Shown: positions 25,901-35,102, numbered from the stretch's first letter. The stretch is DNA of 36,198 nucleotides from Flammeovirgaceae bacterium UBA4465 (GCA_905182655.1 CAJJCN010000015.1:1-36198), one strand, 5' to 3'. Made by a program: numbers and translations. The notes: a model not told the origin generated them from the sequence alone.

Positions 25901-27451
25901 TTGGCGATTTCTAGTATTTTCAATGACGTTTTGGGTCCAGTGATGCGAGGCCCCTCCAGTTCACACAGTGCCGCTGCTTGCCGTATAGGTTTGTTATTGA
26001 GGCAGTTGATGCATGAGCAGATCACTGCGATTGTGATAGATTATGATCCCAACGGATCCTTGGTTACCACACATGAGAGTCAAGGGACCGATATGGGTCT
26101 GTATGGTGGCTTGCTTGGTTGGGAGGCAGATGATGAGCAAATGCCACATTACCGTTCGGCCCTTGAAAAAGCAGGTATCGAGACCATCGTAAACTATATA
26201 GATTATGGAGCTACGCATCCTAACTTTTATCGTATTTCCGTATCGAATTCCTTCATAACTCATACCCTATCGGCGATAAGTACCGGAGGTGGCATGATGG
26301 AAGTCCTCAACATAGATGGTGCGGAGGTTTCTATTTTTGGTGACAAGTATGTGGTATTGATTTATGGGGAGAACCTTGGATTACTTCAATCTATGTTACC
26401 CGATTGGGCGCAAGGTAACCTTCGATTAACGACAAGTTTCATTGAAATCAGTACACTTATTGAATTTAAAAAAGAGGAAATAGCCGAACTTGAGTCTTTA
26501 CCTGGGGTCTCAAATGTATGCCAGTTGAAACCAGTGGTCCCCGTTTTGGAAGGAAAAACGTCTGATCTTCCCTTCAGATACTGTAGCCAAATGCTTGAGT
26601 TAGGAAATTCAGAAAAGCTTGAATTATGGGAATTAGGTCTTTTATATGAATCCAAAAGAGGTAATATTTCTCAAAAAAAGGCTTGGTCAAAGATGGAAAA
26701 TATCTCCAAAATAATGAAAGAGGGGATAAAAAAAGGAATGAGAGGAACCCATTATGAAGACAGGATATTACCGGTTCAATCTATTAAGTACAAGTTAAAA
26801 GATGAGAGTGGGCAATTGCTCAATGGAGGGATGCTCAATAAAATGATCATGTACACCACAGCTATGATGGAGGTGAAAAGTGCCATGGAGGTTTTTGTGG
26901 CTGCACCCACGGCGGGATCGTGTGGTGTCTTGCCCGGTACCCTCTTTGGGGCTGCTGAAGCGCTTGATTCGGATCCAGACACCATTGTTAAAGCTTTATT
27001 TTCGGCAGGCATCATAGGTGTTTTTATCGCGGAACATGCTACTTTTTCAGCAGAGGTGGCGGGATGTCAGGCTGAGACAGGCGCAGGGGGATCTATGGCG
27101 GCCGCCGCGTTGGTCACGCTGATAGGTGGAAGTTTAAAACAAAGCGTGACTGCCGCTTCTTTCGCCCTTCAAAATTCACTGGGTATTATTTGCGATCCGA
27201 TTGGCAATCGAGTAGAAGCTCCTTGCTTGGGTAAAAATGTAATGGCGGCATCCAATGCATTGTCCTGTGCCAACATGGCTTTATCTGATTATGAAGCCTT
27301 GATCCCTTTCGATGAAGTAGTGATGACAATGAAGGAGGTAGGAGATGCGATGACGCATGAGCTTAAATGTACTGGACTCGGTGGATTGGCGGCTACTCCC
27401 GCCGCTAAGGCCATCGAAAAAAAGTTAAAAGAAAAGGCTAAGTTTTGTTGA
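25901..27451 (+). CDS. sdaA: L-serine ammonia-lyase (serine dehydratase), single-chain [4Fe-4S] type
   Basis: A 516-residue enzyme that converts L-serine to pyruvate and ammonia. The beta domain comes first (IFNDVLGPVMRGPSSSHSAA, the allosteric/SSSH motif), then the alpha domain with AAPTAGSCGVLPG (substrate loop), AEVAGCQAETGAGG and EAPCLGKNVMAASNA. Cluster cysteines C389, C431 and C442 have the 42- and 11-residue spacing of the Legionella enzyme (C343, C385, C396). The protein ends in ...KAKFC: the C-terminal Cys516 fits the tail-in-mouth mechanism, where a C-terminal Cys occupies the fourth iron and is displaced by serine. The start is TTG; the family-like N terminus begins right there and no ATG is available. 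It is divergent from cutC. Confidence 0.95.
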   Translation: MAISSIFNDVLGPVMRGPSSSHSAAACRIGLLLRQLMHEQITAIVIDYDPNGSLVTTHESQGTDMGLYGGLLGWEADDEQMPHYRSALEKAGIETIVNYIDYGATHPNFYRISVSNSFITHTLSAISTGGGMMEVLNIDGAEVSIFGDKYVVLIYGENLGLLQSMLPDWAQGNLRLTTSFIEISTLIEFKKEEIAELESLPGVSNVCQLKPVVPVLEGKTSDLPFRYCSQMLELGNSEKLELWELGLLYESKRGNISQKKAWSKMENISKIMKEGIKKGMRGTHYEDRILPVQSIKYKLKDESGQLLNGGMLNKMIMYTTAMMEVKSAMEVFVAAPTAGSCGVLPGTLFGAAEALDSDPDTIVKALFSAGIIGVFIAEHATFSAEVAGCQAETGAGGSMAAAALVTLIGGSLKQSVTAASFALQNSLGIICDPIGNRVEAPCLGKNVMAASNALSCANMALSDYEALIPFDEVVMTMKEVGDAMTHELKCTGLGGLAATPAAKAIEKKLKEKAKFC

Positions 27452-27586
27452 TACTTTGGCTTTGAAACCCCATTAAATTTTCTTCAATGGGCGGATGAAG
27501 ACCTCCTCTTTTTGGGATCCGTCAAAAGGTTAAATTCATTTTTAAATATTTGCTATAATAGATGAATATCTGGGCACATTTGGATC

Positions 27587-27594
27587 TACATTTG
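27587..27594 (+). promoter_or_regulatory. Candidate -7 promoter box before uup
   Basis: TACATTTG exactly matches the Bacteroidota -7 consensus TAnnTTTG and lies 56 bases before the GTG start of uup. A weak TTTG at 27549 is too far upstream to be its -33 partner. A palindromic CCCATT/AATGGG arm pair (27468-27491) lies upstream, after sdaA. Confidence 0.4.
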
Positions 27595-27650
27595 CGCTTG
27601 GGCAGAAGATTAATGCTGCCAGGTCAAGTGAATTTAATATAATCTATCAA

Positions 27651-29534
27651 GTGAATTATTTATCTGTTGAGCGTCTAACTAAAAGCTTTGATGAAAAGCA
27701 ATTATTTGAAGAAATTACTTTTGGACTTGAACAAGGTCAAAAAGCGGCTTTGGTCGGGGTCAATGGATGTGGAAAATCTACGCTGCTTAAAGTGATCGCA
27801 GGCTTACTACATCCCAATTCAGGTGAGGTTACCTTTAGGAAAGGAATTAGCCTTTCAATTTTGACCCAAAATCCTGAGTTTGCAGATGAGGATACGGTGA
27901 TGCAAGCCGTTTTTTCCAAAGACCGAGAAGAGCTCAAAGCCATTCGAGATTATGAATCTGCACTTTTGAAAATGGAAAAAAACCCTGAATCTGAGGTTGA
28001 TTTATCTCCCTTTATAGAGCAAATGGATGCTTTGAATGCATGGGATTATGAACATCAGGTAAAGGAAATCTTGGGAAAACTAGGGATTCATACCTTGGAT
28101 CAAAAAATGGGAGAATTGTCTGGTGGGCAGAAAAAGCGGGTAGCTTTGGCTCAATGTCTCGTCGTGAAGCCCCATGTGCTTATTTTGGATGAGCCAACCA
28201 ACCATTTAGACTTGGAGATTATCGAATGGTTAGAGGAGTATTTAGCCACTCAAAATCTCACTTTATTGATGGTGACACATGATCGCTATTTTCTTGACCG
28301 CGTGACCAATGAAATCTTAGAGATTGACGCTGGTCAGATATTTAAATATCATGGAAATTACAGTGATTTTTTACAACAAAAATCAGAACGTGAAGAGCAG
28401 CAAGCGGTCACGGTTGGTAAAGCAAAAAATTTACTTAAAAAAGAGCTGGAATGGATGCGCCGACAACCTAAGGCGCGAGGAACAAAGGCGAAATACCGTA
28501 TAGATGCTTTTTATGACGTCAAGGAAAAGGCCAGTCAGACGGTAACTAAGAGTGAAATGGAGGTCAATCTTAAATCCGATCGCCAAGGGAAGAAGATCAT
28601 GGAGATCAAACATATTTCTAAAATTTTTGATGAGAAAAAAGTCATTGATGATTTCAGTTATGTATTTCAGCGCAAAGAGCGTATTGGCATTGTGGGAGCT
28701 AATGGTGCAGGAAAATCAACATTTCTCAATATTTTGACACAAAATCTAACTCCCGACTTAGGCGAACTGGACATAGGTCAAACGACGAAGTTTGGATATT
28801 ACACCCAAGATGAAGCTGTTTTCGATCCCCAAATGAAGGTCATTGAAGTAGTTAAAGAGGTAGCCGAGTTTATTCAATTGGCGGACGGATCTGAAGTTTC
28901 AGCCTCTAATCTCTTGACCCAGTTCCTGTTCCTACCCAGTGTGCAATACAATCTCGTAGGCAAATTGAGTGGAGGTGAAAAAAGGAGGCTTCAATTGCTA
29001 CGGGTGCTGATGGCCAACCCCAATTTTTTAGTATTAGACGAACCTACCAACGATTTGGACATCATGACTCTGAATGTATTGGAGGATTACCTAGATAAAT
29101 TTGATGGATGTTTGATGATTGTTTCCCATGATCGCTATTTTATGGACAAACTGGTTGATCATTTATTTGTGTTTGAAGGCCAAGGCCTCATTCGAGATTT
29201 TCCAGGAAATTATACCGATTATCGTGCAACTGAAGGTGGGATAAAGTCAGTTAAGAATGAGGGCCAAAAGCCATCGAATACAAAAAAAAATATTTCTAAG
29301 GAAGCGGTAGAAAGCCCACGTAAAATGACTTTTAATGAGAAAAGGGAGCTTGAACAGATTGAAAAAGAGCTGAGTAAGCTGGAAAACCAAAAGAAGGCCA
29401 TTGAAGGTGCTTTGGCCGAAGAAACTGATTATGAGAAACTGATGGCTTTGGGTATTCAATTGGACCAAATAAAGACCCATGCGGAAGATAAAGAATTGCG
29501 TTGGCTCGAGCTGAGTGAGCTCGATACACTTTAA
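27651..29534 (+). CDS. uup: ABC-F ATPase, Uup-like
   Basis: A 627-residue soluble protein with two ABC domains and no membrane segments. Domain 1: Walker A GVNGCGKST (36-44), signature LSGGQKKRVALAQ and Walker B LILDEPTNHLD. Domain 2: Walker A GANGAGKST (349-357), LSGGEKRRLQLLR and LVLDEPTNDLD. The interdomain linker holds WMRRQPKARGTKAKYRIDAF, typical of Uup, which reaches the ribosome or branched DNA. A C-terminal coiled coil (about 540-627, rich in Lys/Glu) is the CTD that distinguishes Uup from EttA. ABC-F proteins act on the ribosomal E site; Uup also affects precise transposon excision. The start is GTG. Its stop overlaps that of the convergent DUF3817 gene. Confidence 0.93.
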   Translation: MNYLSVERLTKSFDEKQLFEEITFGLEQGQKAALVGVNGCGKSTLLKVIAGLLHPNSGEVTFRKGISLSILTQNPEFADEDTVMQAVFSKDREELKAIRDYESALLKMEKNPESEVDLSPFIEQMDALNAWDYEHQVKEILGKLGIHTLDQKMGELSGGQKKRVALAQCLVVKPHVLILDEPTNHLDLEIIEWLEEYLATQNLTLLMVTHDRYFLDRVTNEILEIDAGQIFKYHGNYSDFLQQKSEREEQQAVTVGKAKNLLKKELEWMRRQPKARGTKAKYRIDAFYDVKEKASQTVTKSEMEVNLKSDRQGKKIMEIKHISKIFDEKKVIDDFSYVFQRKERIGIVGANGAGKSTFLNILTQNLTPDLGELDIGQTTKFGYYTQDEAVFDPQMKVIEVVKEVAEFIQLADGSEVSASNLLTQFLFLPSVQYNLVGKLSGGEKRRLQLLRVLMANPNFLVLDEPTNDLDIMTLNVLEDYLDKFDGCLMIVSHDRYFMDKLVDHLFVFEGQGLIRDFPGNYTDYRATEGGIKSVKNEGQKPSNTKKNISKEAVESPRKMTFNEKRELEQIEKELSKLENQKKAIEGALAEETDYEKLMALGIQLDQIKTHAEDKELRWLELSELDTL

Positions 29535-29821
29535 TAATCTTTATTGCGGAGGTAGTATCTCTCCATTACAAAAGTTCCAAAAGGGAGAAATGAAGCGATA
29601 AAGACTAAGAAAAAATCAATAAAACGCCAGTTAAATTTAAAAGTAATCCAGCACAAGGTGATGACATAAAGGAGGAACAGCAGTCCGTGAATCATTCCGA
29701 CGACCTGATTGGGCCAAAAAATCAATAATTGATATTTTAAAGGCATCGTTATCGCGAAAGAGAGCAAAGAAACCCCTTCTGCCAGTGCAATCCATCGAAA
29801 AAAAGCCAGTAATCGAATCAT
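29531..29821 (-). CDS. DUF3817 membrane protein
   Basis: A 96-residue membrane protein of the DUF3817 family, with three hydrophobic segments (WIALAEGVSLLSFAITMPL, MIHGLLFLLYVITLCWITF, FLVFIASFLPFGTFVMERYYL). The conserved residues EG near the start, the GMIHGLLF motif and the C-terminal PFGTFVxER are typical of small integral membrane proteins in actinobacteria and Bacteroidota. Function unknown. It starts 24 bases after the end of the M48 protease gene on the same strand, and its stop codon overlaps the uup stop. Confidence 0.82.
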   Translation of the reverse strand: MIRLLAFFRWIALAEGVSLLSFAITMPLKYQLLIFWPNQVVGMIHGLLFLLYVITLCWITFKFNWRFIDFFLVFIASFLPFGTFVMERYYLRNKDY

Positions 29822-29845
29822 TTCGAGTGATGTGAGCAGAAGAAA

Positions 29846-30646
29846 TTATTTTGCGTCATAATATTCCATTGCCTCTGGAAGGTGCTTTTTGAGGTCTTGA
29901 ATACGCCGTTCGTTGGATGGATGCGTAGAAACCCATTCGGGTGCATCAGGCCCTTCTGACATTTCGGCCATTCTTTCCCAAAATCCAGGAGCAACTTCGG
30001 GATTATAACCTGCGATGGCCATGAAAACCAACCCCATCCTATCAGCTTCGCTTTCATGTTTTCGAGAAAATTTCAGGATGCCCATTTGGGTACCCGCACC
30101 TACAGATTGCAGTAAGATGTCTCGGGTTAATGCTGAATTGTTTTGGGTCGCCAGAGAGAGCGAGGCCAATAATCCATTGGTAATCATGCTTTGACTCATT
30201 CTTTCTCTACCATGATTGGCAATGGCATGGGCAATTTCGTGCCCCATGACTACAGCAATCCCTTTTTCTCCTTGGCAAACCGGTAGGATTCCAGTATAAA
30301 AAGCGACTTTACCACCCGGCATGCACCAAGCGTTAACCGTTTCGTCTTCGATCAAATTAAATTCCCATTCAAAATCATTGAGGACTTTACTTTGTCCTTC
30401 CTTCTCAAGATACGCTTCCACTGCTTTTTGTATTTTGATACCGACTTTTTTAATCAATGCAGCTTGCGTATTGTTTTCAGAAAGTTCATGGGTCTTTAGA
30501 ACCTCATCGTATTGCTGAAAGCTCATCGGGATCAATTCTGAGTTTTTGATCATGCTTAATTGAGATCTGCCGGTGATGGGTACTGTGGCGCAGCCTAATA
30601 GTAATAGTAAAATGCTGAGCAGTGGCCAAGATCGAAGTTTTGTCAT
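29846..30646 (-). CDS. M48-family metalloprotease, lipoprotein
   Basis: A 266-residue zinc protease of family M48B/C type. The N-terminal LSILLLLLGC lipobox (Cys19) predicts a lipid-anchored periplasmic protein. The zinc motif HEIAH (H136, E137, H140) is followed by the third ligand region ESEADRMG, about 58 residues further on; the spacing and the RMSQSMITNG segment fit LoiP/YfgC/BepA-like proteases that degrade misfolded outer-membrane and periplasmic proteins. No C-terminal TPR is present, unlike BepA. The end STHPSNERRIQDLKKHLP is a typical family motif. It is followed by the DUF3817 gene. Confidence 0.92.
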   Translation of the reverse strand: MTKLRSWPLLSILLLLLGCATVPITGRSQLSMIKNSELIPMSFQQYDEVLKTHELSENNTQAALIKKVGIKIQKAVEAYLEKEGQSKVLNDFEWEFNLIEDETVNAWCMPGGKVAFYTGILPVCQGEKGIAVVMGHEIAHAIANHGRERMSQSMITNGLLASLSLATQNNSALTRDILLQSVGAGTQMGILKFSRKHESEADRMGLVFMAIAGYNPEVAPGFWERMAEMSEGPDAPEWVSTHPSNERRIQDLKKHLPEAMEYYDAK

Positions 30647-30690
30647 TTCGTTTTTATGCTAAAATTAATGCATCTTTTTTCTATTTTCAT

Positions 30691-30725
30691 AAAAAAGGCC
30701 TCACAATATGATTGCAAGGCTTTTT
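30691..30725 (-). terminator. Intrinsic terminator of the Ig-like lipoprotein gene
   Basis: On the minus strand, AAAAAGCC...TTGCAATCATATTG...GGCCTTTTTT folds into an imperfect stem (AAAAAG/CTTTTT, CCT/AGG and CAAT/ATTG arms with a CA/CA mismatch and a bulged G) with T-rich tail. It lies 25 bases after the stop of the lipoprotein gene and before the M48 gene. Flanking A and T runs would let it work in both directions. Confidence 0.7.
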
Positions 30726-30750
30726 ATGATTAATTTAACTGAAAGCAATT

Positions 30751-31677
30751 TTATTCACTTGCAGCCAATTTCATTTCAAGTTCGATCATACCGTCAGATC
30801 CAATGGTGCCCGTTATTGCACTTACATGAATTAAACCTTGAACATCATCTACAGTTTTGAACATAAGGATGTCACCTTCAGAAAGATTGGTTACGGTGCC
30901 ATCTGCACCAGTCACATCGACACCAGCAATAGCCGTTTCTATGTCACTCACCGTTATCATTTCAAGATATTCCGCGCTGGTGATGGTCGTGGAAGCTAAG
31001 ATAGTTGCATTTCGCGTGGTCCAAAGAGCCTTTTCTAAGTCATAGATGGTATATTCAGCAGGAGAAGCCAGTGAGGCACTATCATTGTCTCCGTAATAGT
31101 AACCAAAGTCAATACTTGCCGAGATGGGATCCGTAGTGGATTCTACCTCATTGCGACTGTAAGTCTCATTATTCGCAATCGAATAAAAGGTCTCAGAACT
31201 CAAATCACCTAAAGGTGCATACAACATGACGGCAGTCTGAATTTTAGCTGCAGGAGAAACGACGACAAAAGTGAATGAAGTGGTTGCCGTGTTATCATTA
31301 TCATCAACAGCCACGAAATCAATGTTGCCATCACCCAAGGAGCTAGAAGTAGTCGAAACAGTCAAAGTCACTTTAGCATTTTGAGTACCCGCATCCAAAT
31401 TCAAGTCATTTCTATTAAACGTGCCCGTTATATCACCACTTATGTTTAAAGTATTGAAGCCTGCTTCTGCAGTTATGGTGACGACAATTGAGAAAGAATC
31501 CGCTGCAGTTACTTCTCCACCATTTATCAAAGTGGTTCCATCGGAGGTTGTTGCCGATAGGGAGATGCCAATATTGGCCGCTTCATCTTCTATTACTTCA
31601 TCTTCGCTACATCCATAAAAAAACACAAGTCCTAACATGGAAGAAATGATGATTACTTTTTCAAATATTTTTTTCAT
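30751..31677 (-). CDS. Lipoprotein with Ig-like N-terminal region
   Basis: A 308-residue secreted protein. The N terminus is a lipoprotein signal (hydrophobic, ending YGC; lipidated Cys23), followed by acidic SEDEVIEDE, a Bacteroidota outer-surface lipoprotein pattern. Residues about 30-140 are Ser/Thr-rich and beta-like (Ig/cadherin-like: VTITAEAGFNTLNISGDI, VDDNDNTATTSFTFVVV). Residues 145-305 form a second, unclassified region. I do not recognise a specific family; close relatives probably exist among Cytophagales. It is monocistronic, with an intrinsic terminator after its stop. Confidence 0.75.
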   Translation of the reverse strand: MKKIFEKVIIISSMLGLVFFYGCSEDEVIEDEAANIGISLSATTSDGTTLINGGEVTAADSFSIVVTITAEAGFNTLNISGDITGTFNRNDLNLDAGTQNAKVTLTVSTTSSSLGDGNIDFVAVDDNDNTATTSFTFVVVSPAAKIQTAVMLYAPLGDLSSETFYSIANNETYSRNEVESTTDPISASIDFGYYYGDNDSASLASPAEYTIYDLEKALWTTRNATILASTTITSAEYLEMITVSDIETAIAGVDVTGADGTVTNLSEGDILMFKTVDDVQGLIHVSAITGTIGSDGMIELEMKLAASE

Positions 31678-31892
31678 TTGTAATTATTAATTGAATGGTA
31701 TGATTGATTTAAAAATTGAAGAAGCAAAATTGGACAATTTTCAATTGAGATGGTTAATAATAAATGTTAATTTTCATTAAAGAGTGAAGATTAATTTAAC
31801 TGGGCCACAGGTAATAAAGTCAATTTTTTTTCTCTTTACTTCACATACATTGCTTAAATCAAAGAAGGTTCTTCTGTGAGGGATGAAAATGC

Positions 31893-31900
31893 TATATTTA
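31893..31900 (+). promoter_or_regulatory. Candidate promoter box before the AsmA gene
   Basis: TATATTTA departs by one base from the Bacteroidota TAnnTTTG -7 consensus. It lies 34 bases before the AsmA ATG, a reasonable leader length, inside the 257-base spacer between divergent genes. The -33 partner is not clear. Confidence 0.35.
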
Positions 31901-31934
31901 TGGTCAAATCTTTTCGTATTTTAAATATTAGATA

Positions 31935-34625
31935 ATGAAAAAGTTATTAGTTGTATTGGGTTTATTATTAGTCGGTTTACTTGGGCTTCTTGTTGCGGTC
32001 CCCATAATTTTCAAGGAGGATGCTAAAAAAGCGGTTGATGATGCCATTGCCGCGCAAGTAAACGCACATGTTTTTTATGATCAAGGGGGATTCAGTCTTT
32101 CTTTATTTGAAAATTTCCCAAACTTCACTTTTTCCATGAAAGATTTTGGGGTATCCGGTATCGATGCTTTTGCATCGGACACCTTGATTCAAGTGGCCTC
32201 TTTTGAAATCATTCTTGACCTATTATCGGTAATATCTGGAGAACAAATAATGATTAATGAAATTAGCTTGAAGGCACCTCAGATTACTATTTTATCCCTC
32301 TCTGAGGGACAAAACAATTATGATATTTTTAAAGAAACGACCGTTGAAACCCCTTCAGAAACCCCTACTGAAGAGGCGTCAACCTTCAGTTTAGCAATAA
32401 AAAAATGGCAAATTATCGATGGAAATTTCACGTATGACGATCCTTCAAATGGGATTCATACGACACTTATCGGTATTAATCACACAGGTTCTGGAGACTT
32501 TTCGCAAGACATTTTTGATCTAATGACTAAGACAAACATCGCTTCGGTGGGCCTAAATTATGAAGGTACAAATTACCTCAATAACAAGTCATTCGATGCA
32601 GACGTCAATATGAAGATGAATTTAATAGAGTCAAAATATACATTCAGTGAAAATACATTGAAGCTGGGTGCATTGGGTGTAGGTTTGAATGGACATGTGA
32701 TGCTTCCCCTTGATGCGGATATGTTGATAGATATTCAATTTCAATCGCTGGACATGTCTATTAAATCCGTCCTTTCTCTTTTGCCTGGTGATTATTCATC
32801 TTATTTGGAAAATGTAAGTGCTGACGGCGAGGTAGGTATAGAAGGTAAGGTAAGTGGCGTCTATAACGAATCGAGGTTACCGGATATAAATATCAACGCC
32901 TTGATATCCAATGGCTATTTGGCTTATGAAGAATATCCCGTACCCATTGAGGAGATTCAATTGGAAGCTTCTTTAGTCGTACCGGGGGTCAATATGGATT
33001 TAATGTCTTTTTCAATGCCTCGCTTTTCCATGCGGGTAGAGGGCCAAGATTTCCAGGCAAAAATGGATTTTAAAAATTTAGCGAATTATACTTGGGATTT
33101 AAATGCCAGTGGGGGACTTGATCTAGGAAAAATATTTCAGATCATACCTGTTGAAGGAATGGACCTCAAAGGATTCATCTCGGGAAATTTTACGACCTCC
33201 GGTAATATGCTTTTGATAGAGGAAGAAAAGTATGAACAACTTCCTACCACAGGTCGGGTACAGGTAACTGATTTCAGCTTGGCCAATGAAACACTCCCAG
33301 TGGATATCATGATCCCAGAAGCAGATTTGAGTTTTGATAATCAGCAAATCGCCTTGACTCAATTTAAGGTCTTTTTCGGTGAAAGCGATCTCCAAATGAC
33401 AGGTACTTTAGAAAATTTCATAGGTTATGCGTTGGATCCTACGGAGGTATTGCATGGCAAATTAAATTTCAGTGCTCAAACATTAAACTTTAACCCTTTC
33501 CTCTCACCGACCGATACTTCAGTAACGGATGCTGCAGTAGATACTGCAGAACTTGAAATAATAAGAATTCCTATCAACGTCGAGGTAGCATTGAACACCA
33601 AGATAGGGCAGCTGCTATATGACAACTTGGAGTTTAAGGATATGGATGGTATGATCACGATGAGTGAAGGCATTGCCCAGTTGGACAATTTAGATTTTGA
33701 CCTTTTACAAGGGGGCTTTTTGATGAGTGGATTTTATAATTCCAATCCCCAGCTGCCCCTATTTAACTTTAATTTTAAGATATCCTCCATGTCTATAAAA
33801 GAGACTTTTTCGTCATTTAATACCATTCAGGAGATGGCTCCCGTTGCCAAGGACTTAGAAGGTGTTTTTTCAACTGAATTCGTAACTGACGGGACATTAG
33901 ATACCGCCATGATGCCGGTCATGGAATCCTTATCTGTGTATGGTCTCATAGACATGAGAGCTGCCACCTATAGCAATCCCAAATTCATTAAAGGATTGAA
34001 TAAAATAACAGGAGATCAAGAAGAGAAGTTGAAACTTCAAGATATTAATTTTGAATATGCCATTGAAGACGGGAACTTAATCATCCAGCCTTTCGATTTG
34101 AACATAGGGGGAAGGACTACGACTATTTATGGGACAAGTGGGATTTCAAGTGCCCAAGCGAATATGGATTATACCCTGGAGACCGATCTTAAAACAGGTG
34201 ATCTGGGGGCAACCGCCAACAATATGATTGCTTCCTTGACGGGCTTGAATGATCTGGTAGCTGAAGAGGTGAGGATGAAAATTAAGATTGAAGGAAACTA
34301 TGAAGATCCTCAATTTCGTTTGGATGGAATTTCTAATAGTAAAAAAGGTTCCGGTGATAAGAAAATCAAAGATTTAGCCAAAGAGCGGGCAAAAAACAAA
34401 CTCAAAGAGCAGCAAAAATTAGCCGAAAAGAAGATTCAAGAAGAACTAGATAAGCAAAAGGCTGTTTTGAAGGCAGAAGCTGATAAGAAAGCAGCTGCAC
34501 TCAAGTTAGAAGCCGAAAAAAAGGTAGAAGATATAAAGGAAGAGGCCAAAGAAGTATTGACCGATCAGATCAAATCAAAATTAGGAGGGAAGCTCAAAAA
34601 ACTCAAAAAGAAAGATGGAGATTAA
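31935..34625 (+). CDS. AsmA-family envelope protein
   Basis: An 896-residue protein of the AsmA-like superfamily, which bridges or shapes the cell envelope and is implicated in lipid transport and outer-membrane assembly. One N-terminal membrane anchor (about 4-25) is followed by a very long beta-rich periplasmic region with repeated VxxxxxF-type strands (residues 50-800), the repeating-beta-groove pattern of AsmA/TamB-like proteins. Family signals include FENFPNFTFSMKDF and a C-terminal TGDLGATANNMIASL-like block. Residues about 815-896 are Lys/Glu/Ala-rich and probably coiled-coil, an unusual tail that could lie in the periplasm. Function is inferred from family only. Confidence 0.87.
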   Translation: MKKLLVVLGLLLVGLLGLLVAVPIIFKEDAKKAVDDAIAAQVNAHVFYDQGGFSLSLFENFPNFTFSMKDFGVSGIDAFASDTLIQVASFEIILDLLSVISGEQIMINEISLKAPQITILSLSEGQNNYDIFKETTVETPSETPTEEASTFSLAIKKWQIIDGNFTYDDPSNGIHTTLIGINHTGSGDFSQDIFDLMTKTNIASVGLNYEGTNYLNNKSFDADVNMKMNLIESKYTFSENTLKLGALGVGLNGHVMLPLDADMLIDIQFQSLDMSIKSVLSLLPGDYSSYLENVSADGEVGIEGKVSGVYNESRLPDININALISNGYLAYEEYPVPIEEIQLEASLVVPGVNMDLMSFSMPRFSMRVEGQDFQAKMDFKNLANYTWDLNASGGLDLGKIFQIIPVEGMDLKGFISGNFTTSGNMLLIEEEKYEQLPTTGRVQVTDFSLANETLPVDIMIPEADLSFDNQQIALTQFKVFFGESDLQMTGTLENFIGYALDPTEVLHGKLNFSAQTLNFNPFLSPTDTSVTDAAVDTAELEIIRIPINVEVALNTKIGQLLYDNLEFKDMDGMITMSEGIAQLDNLDFDLLQGGFLMSGFYNSNPQLPLFNFNFKISSMSIKETFSSFNTIQEMAPVAKDLEGVFSTEFVTDGTLDTAMMPVMESLSVYGLIDMRAATYSNPKFIKGLNKITGDQEEKLKLQDINFEYAIEDGNLIIQPFDLNIGGRTTTIYGTSGISSAQANMDYTLETDLKTGDLGATANNMIASLTGLNDLVAEEVRMKIKIEGNYEDPQFRLDGISNSKKGSGDKKIKDLAKERAKNKLKEQQKLAEKKIQEELDKQKAVLKAEADKKAAALKLEAEKKVEDIKEEAKEVLTDQIKSKLGGKLKKLKKKDGD

Positions 34626-35007
34626 AAAAAGTCTGTATTGATCTGAATGTTTTAGGTACATGTCATGTATCAATAAGCTTTTCGTTCTAATCAAGAAAAG
34701 GAATAACTAATCAAGATTATGTCATCAGCATTATTTATTTTGAGACTTAGGAAAATAGGCTTAATTTCATTGAAATCGAATACTAAGAAATGAAGTAGTA
34801 TAAAACCTTGAGCACTTAATGCAAATTTCATTTTTGAATCACTGTTGGATTTATTTTGTCGGAGCCTTACTTCACAACCTCCGGAATGATTATAATCTTG
34901 AATAATTGAATCTGAATATTCCCATCGTTTATGGGGACAAATATTTTATAAATGGTTTGTGAAACTTACATGAATAATGTAGGTTTGCTGCCAAATCGAA
35001 CATACAG
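34626..35007. other. Gene-free spacer with several short hairpins
   Basis: Between the AsmA gene and the riboswitch I see no convincing coding region (longest open frames about 24 codons). It holds short palindromes: TACATG-T-CATGTA (34657-34669, inside TATTGAT...ATCAATA arms), CCCAT-CGTTT-ATGGG (34921-34935) and TACAT-GAATA-ATGTA (34967-34981). No T-runs mark a clear terminator. The region may carry the AsmA transcript end and the riboswitch promoter. Confidence 0.5.
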
Positions 35008-35102
35008 CTCGATTTATTAAGAAGTGCTTAGAGACAGGCTCGATGATGCGCTAGCAACCCCCCTACGAAGAGGTAGGTGCTAATTCCTGACAAATAAATG
35101 AG
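35008..35102 (+). promoter_or_regulatory. SAM riboswitch aptamer, SAM-I clan (P4 apparently absent)
   Basis: The conserved core of a SAM-I-type aptamer is present: GAGACAGGCTCGATGATGC, GCTAGCAACC and AGGTGCTAATTCC. Stems can be drawn: P1 CTCgATTTATT (35008-35018) with AATAAATGAG (35093-35102); P2 GTGC/GCGC (35024-35027/35048-35051) with GAG-ACAGG-CTC (35031-35041) and the kink-turn GATGAT; P3 TAGCA/TGCTA (35052-35056/35078-35082) and CCTAC/GTAGG (35062-35066/35073-35077). In standard SAM-I aptamers a P4 hairpin follows AAUUCC; here only about ten bases separate this block from P1. The aptamer binds S-adenosylmethionine and normally lowers expression of sulfur/methionine genes. The next recognisable genes are the YeeE/YedE pair. 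Confidence 0.85.

Noticed and set aside
27468-27491. CCCATT/AATGGG hairpin after sdaA as a terminator
   Set aside because: Stem of only six pairs with a long loop and no T-run behind it.
34680-35007. tRNA or other structured RNA in the gene-free spacer
   Set aside because: No cloverleaf, T-loop or anticodon-arm pattern was found on either strand; only short hairpins are present.
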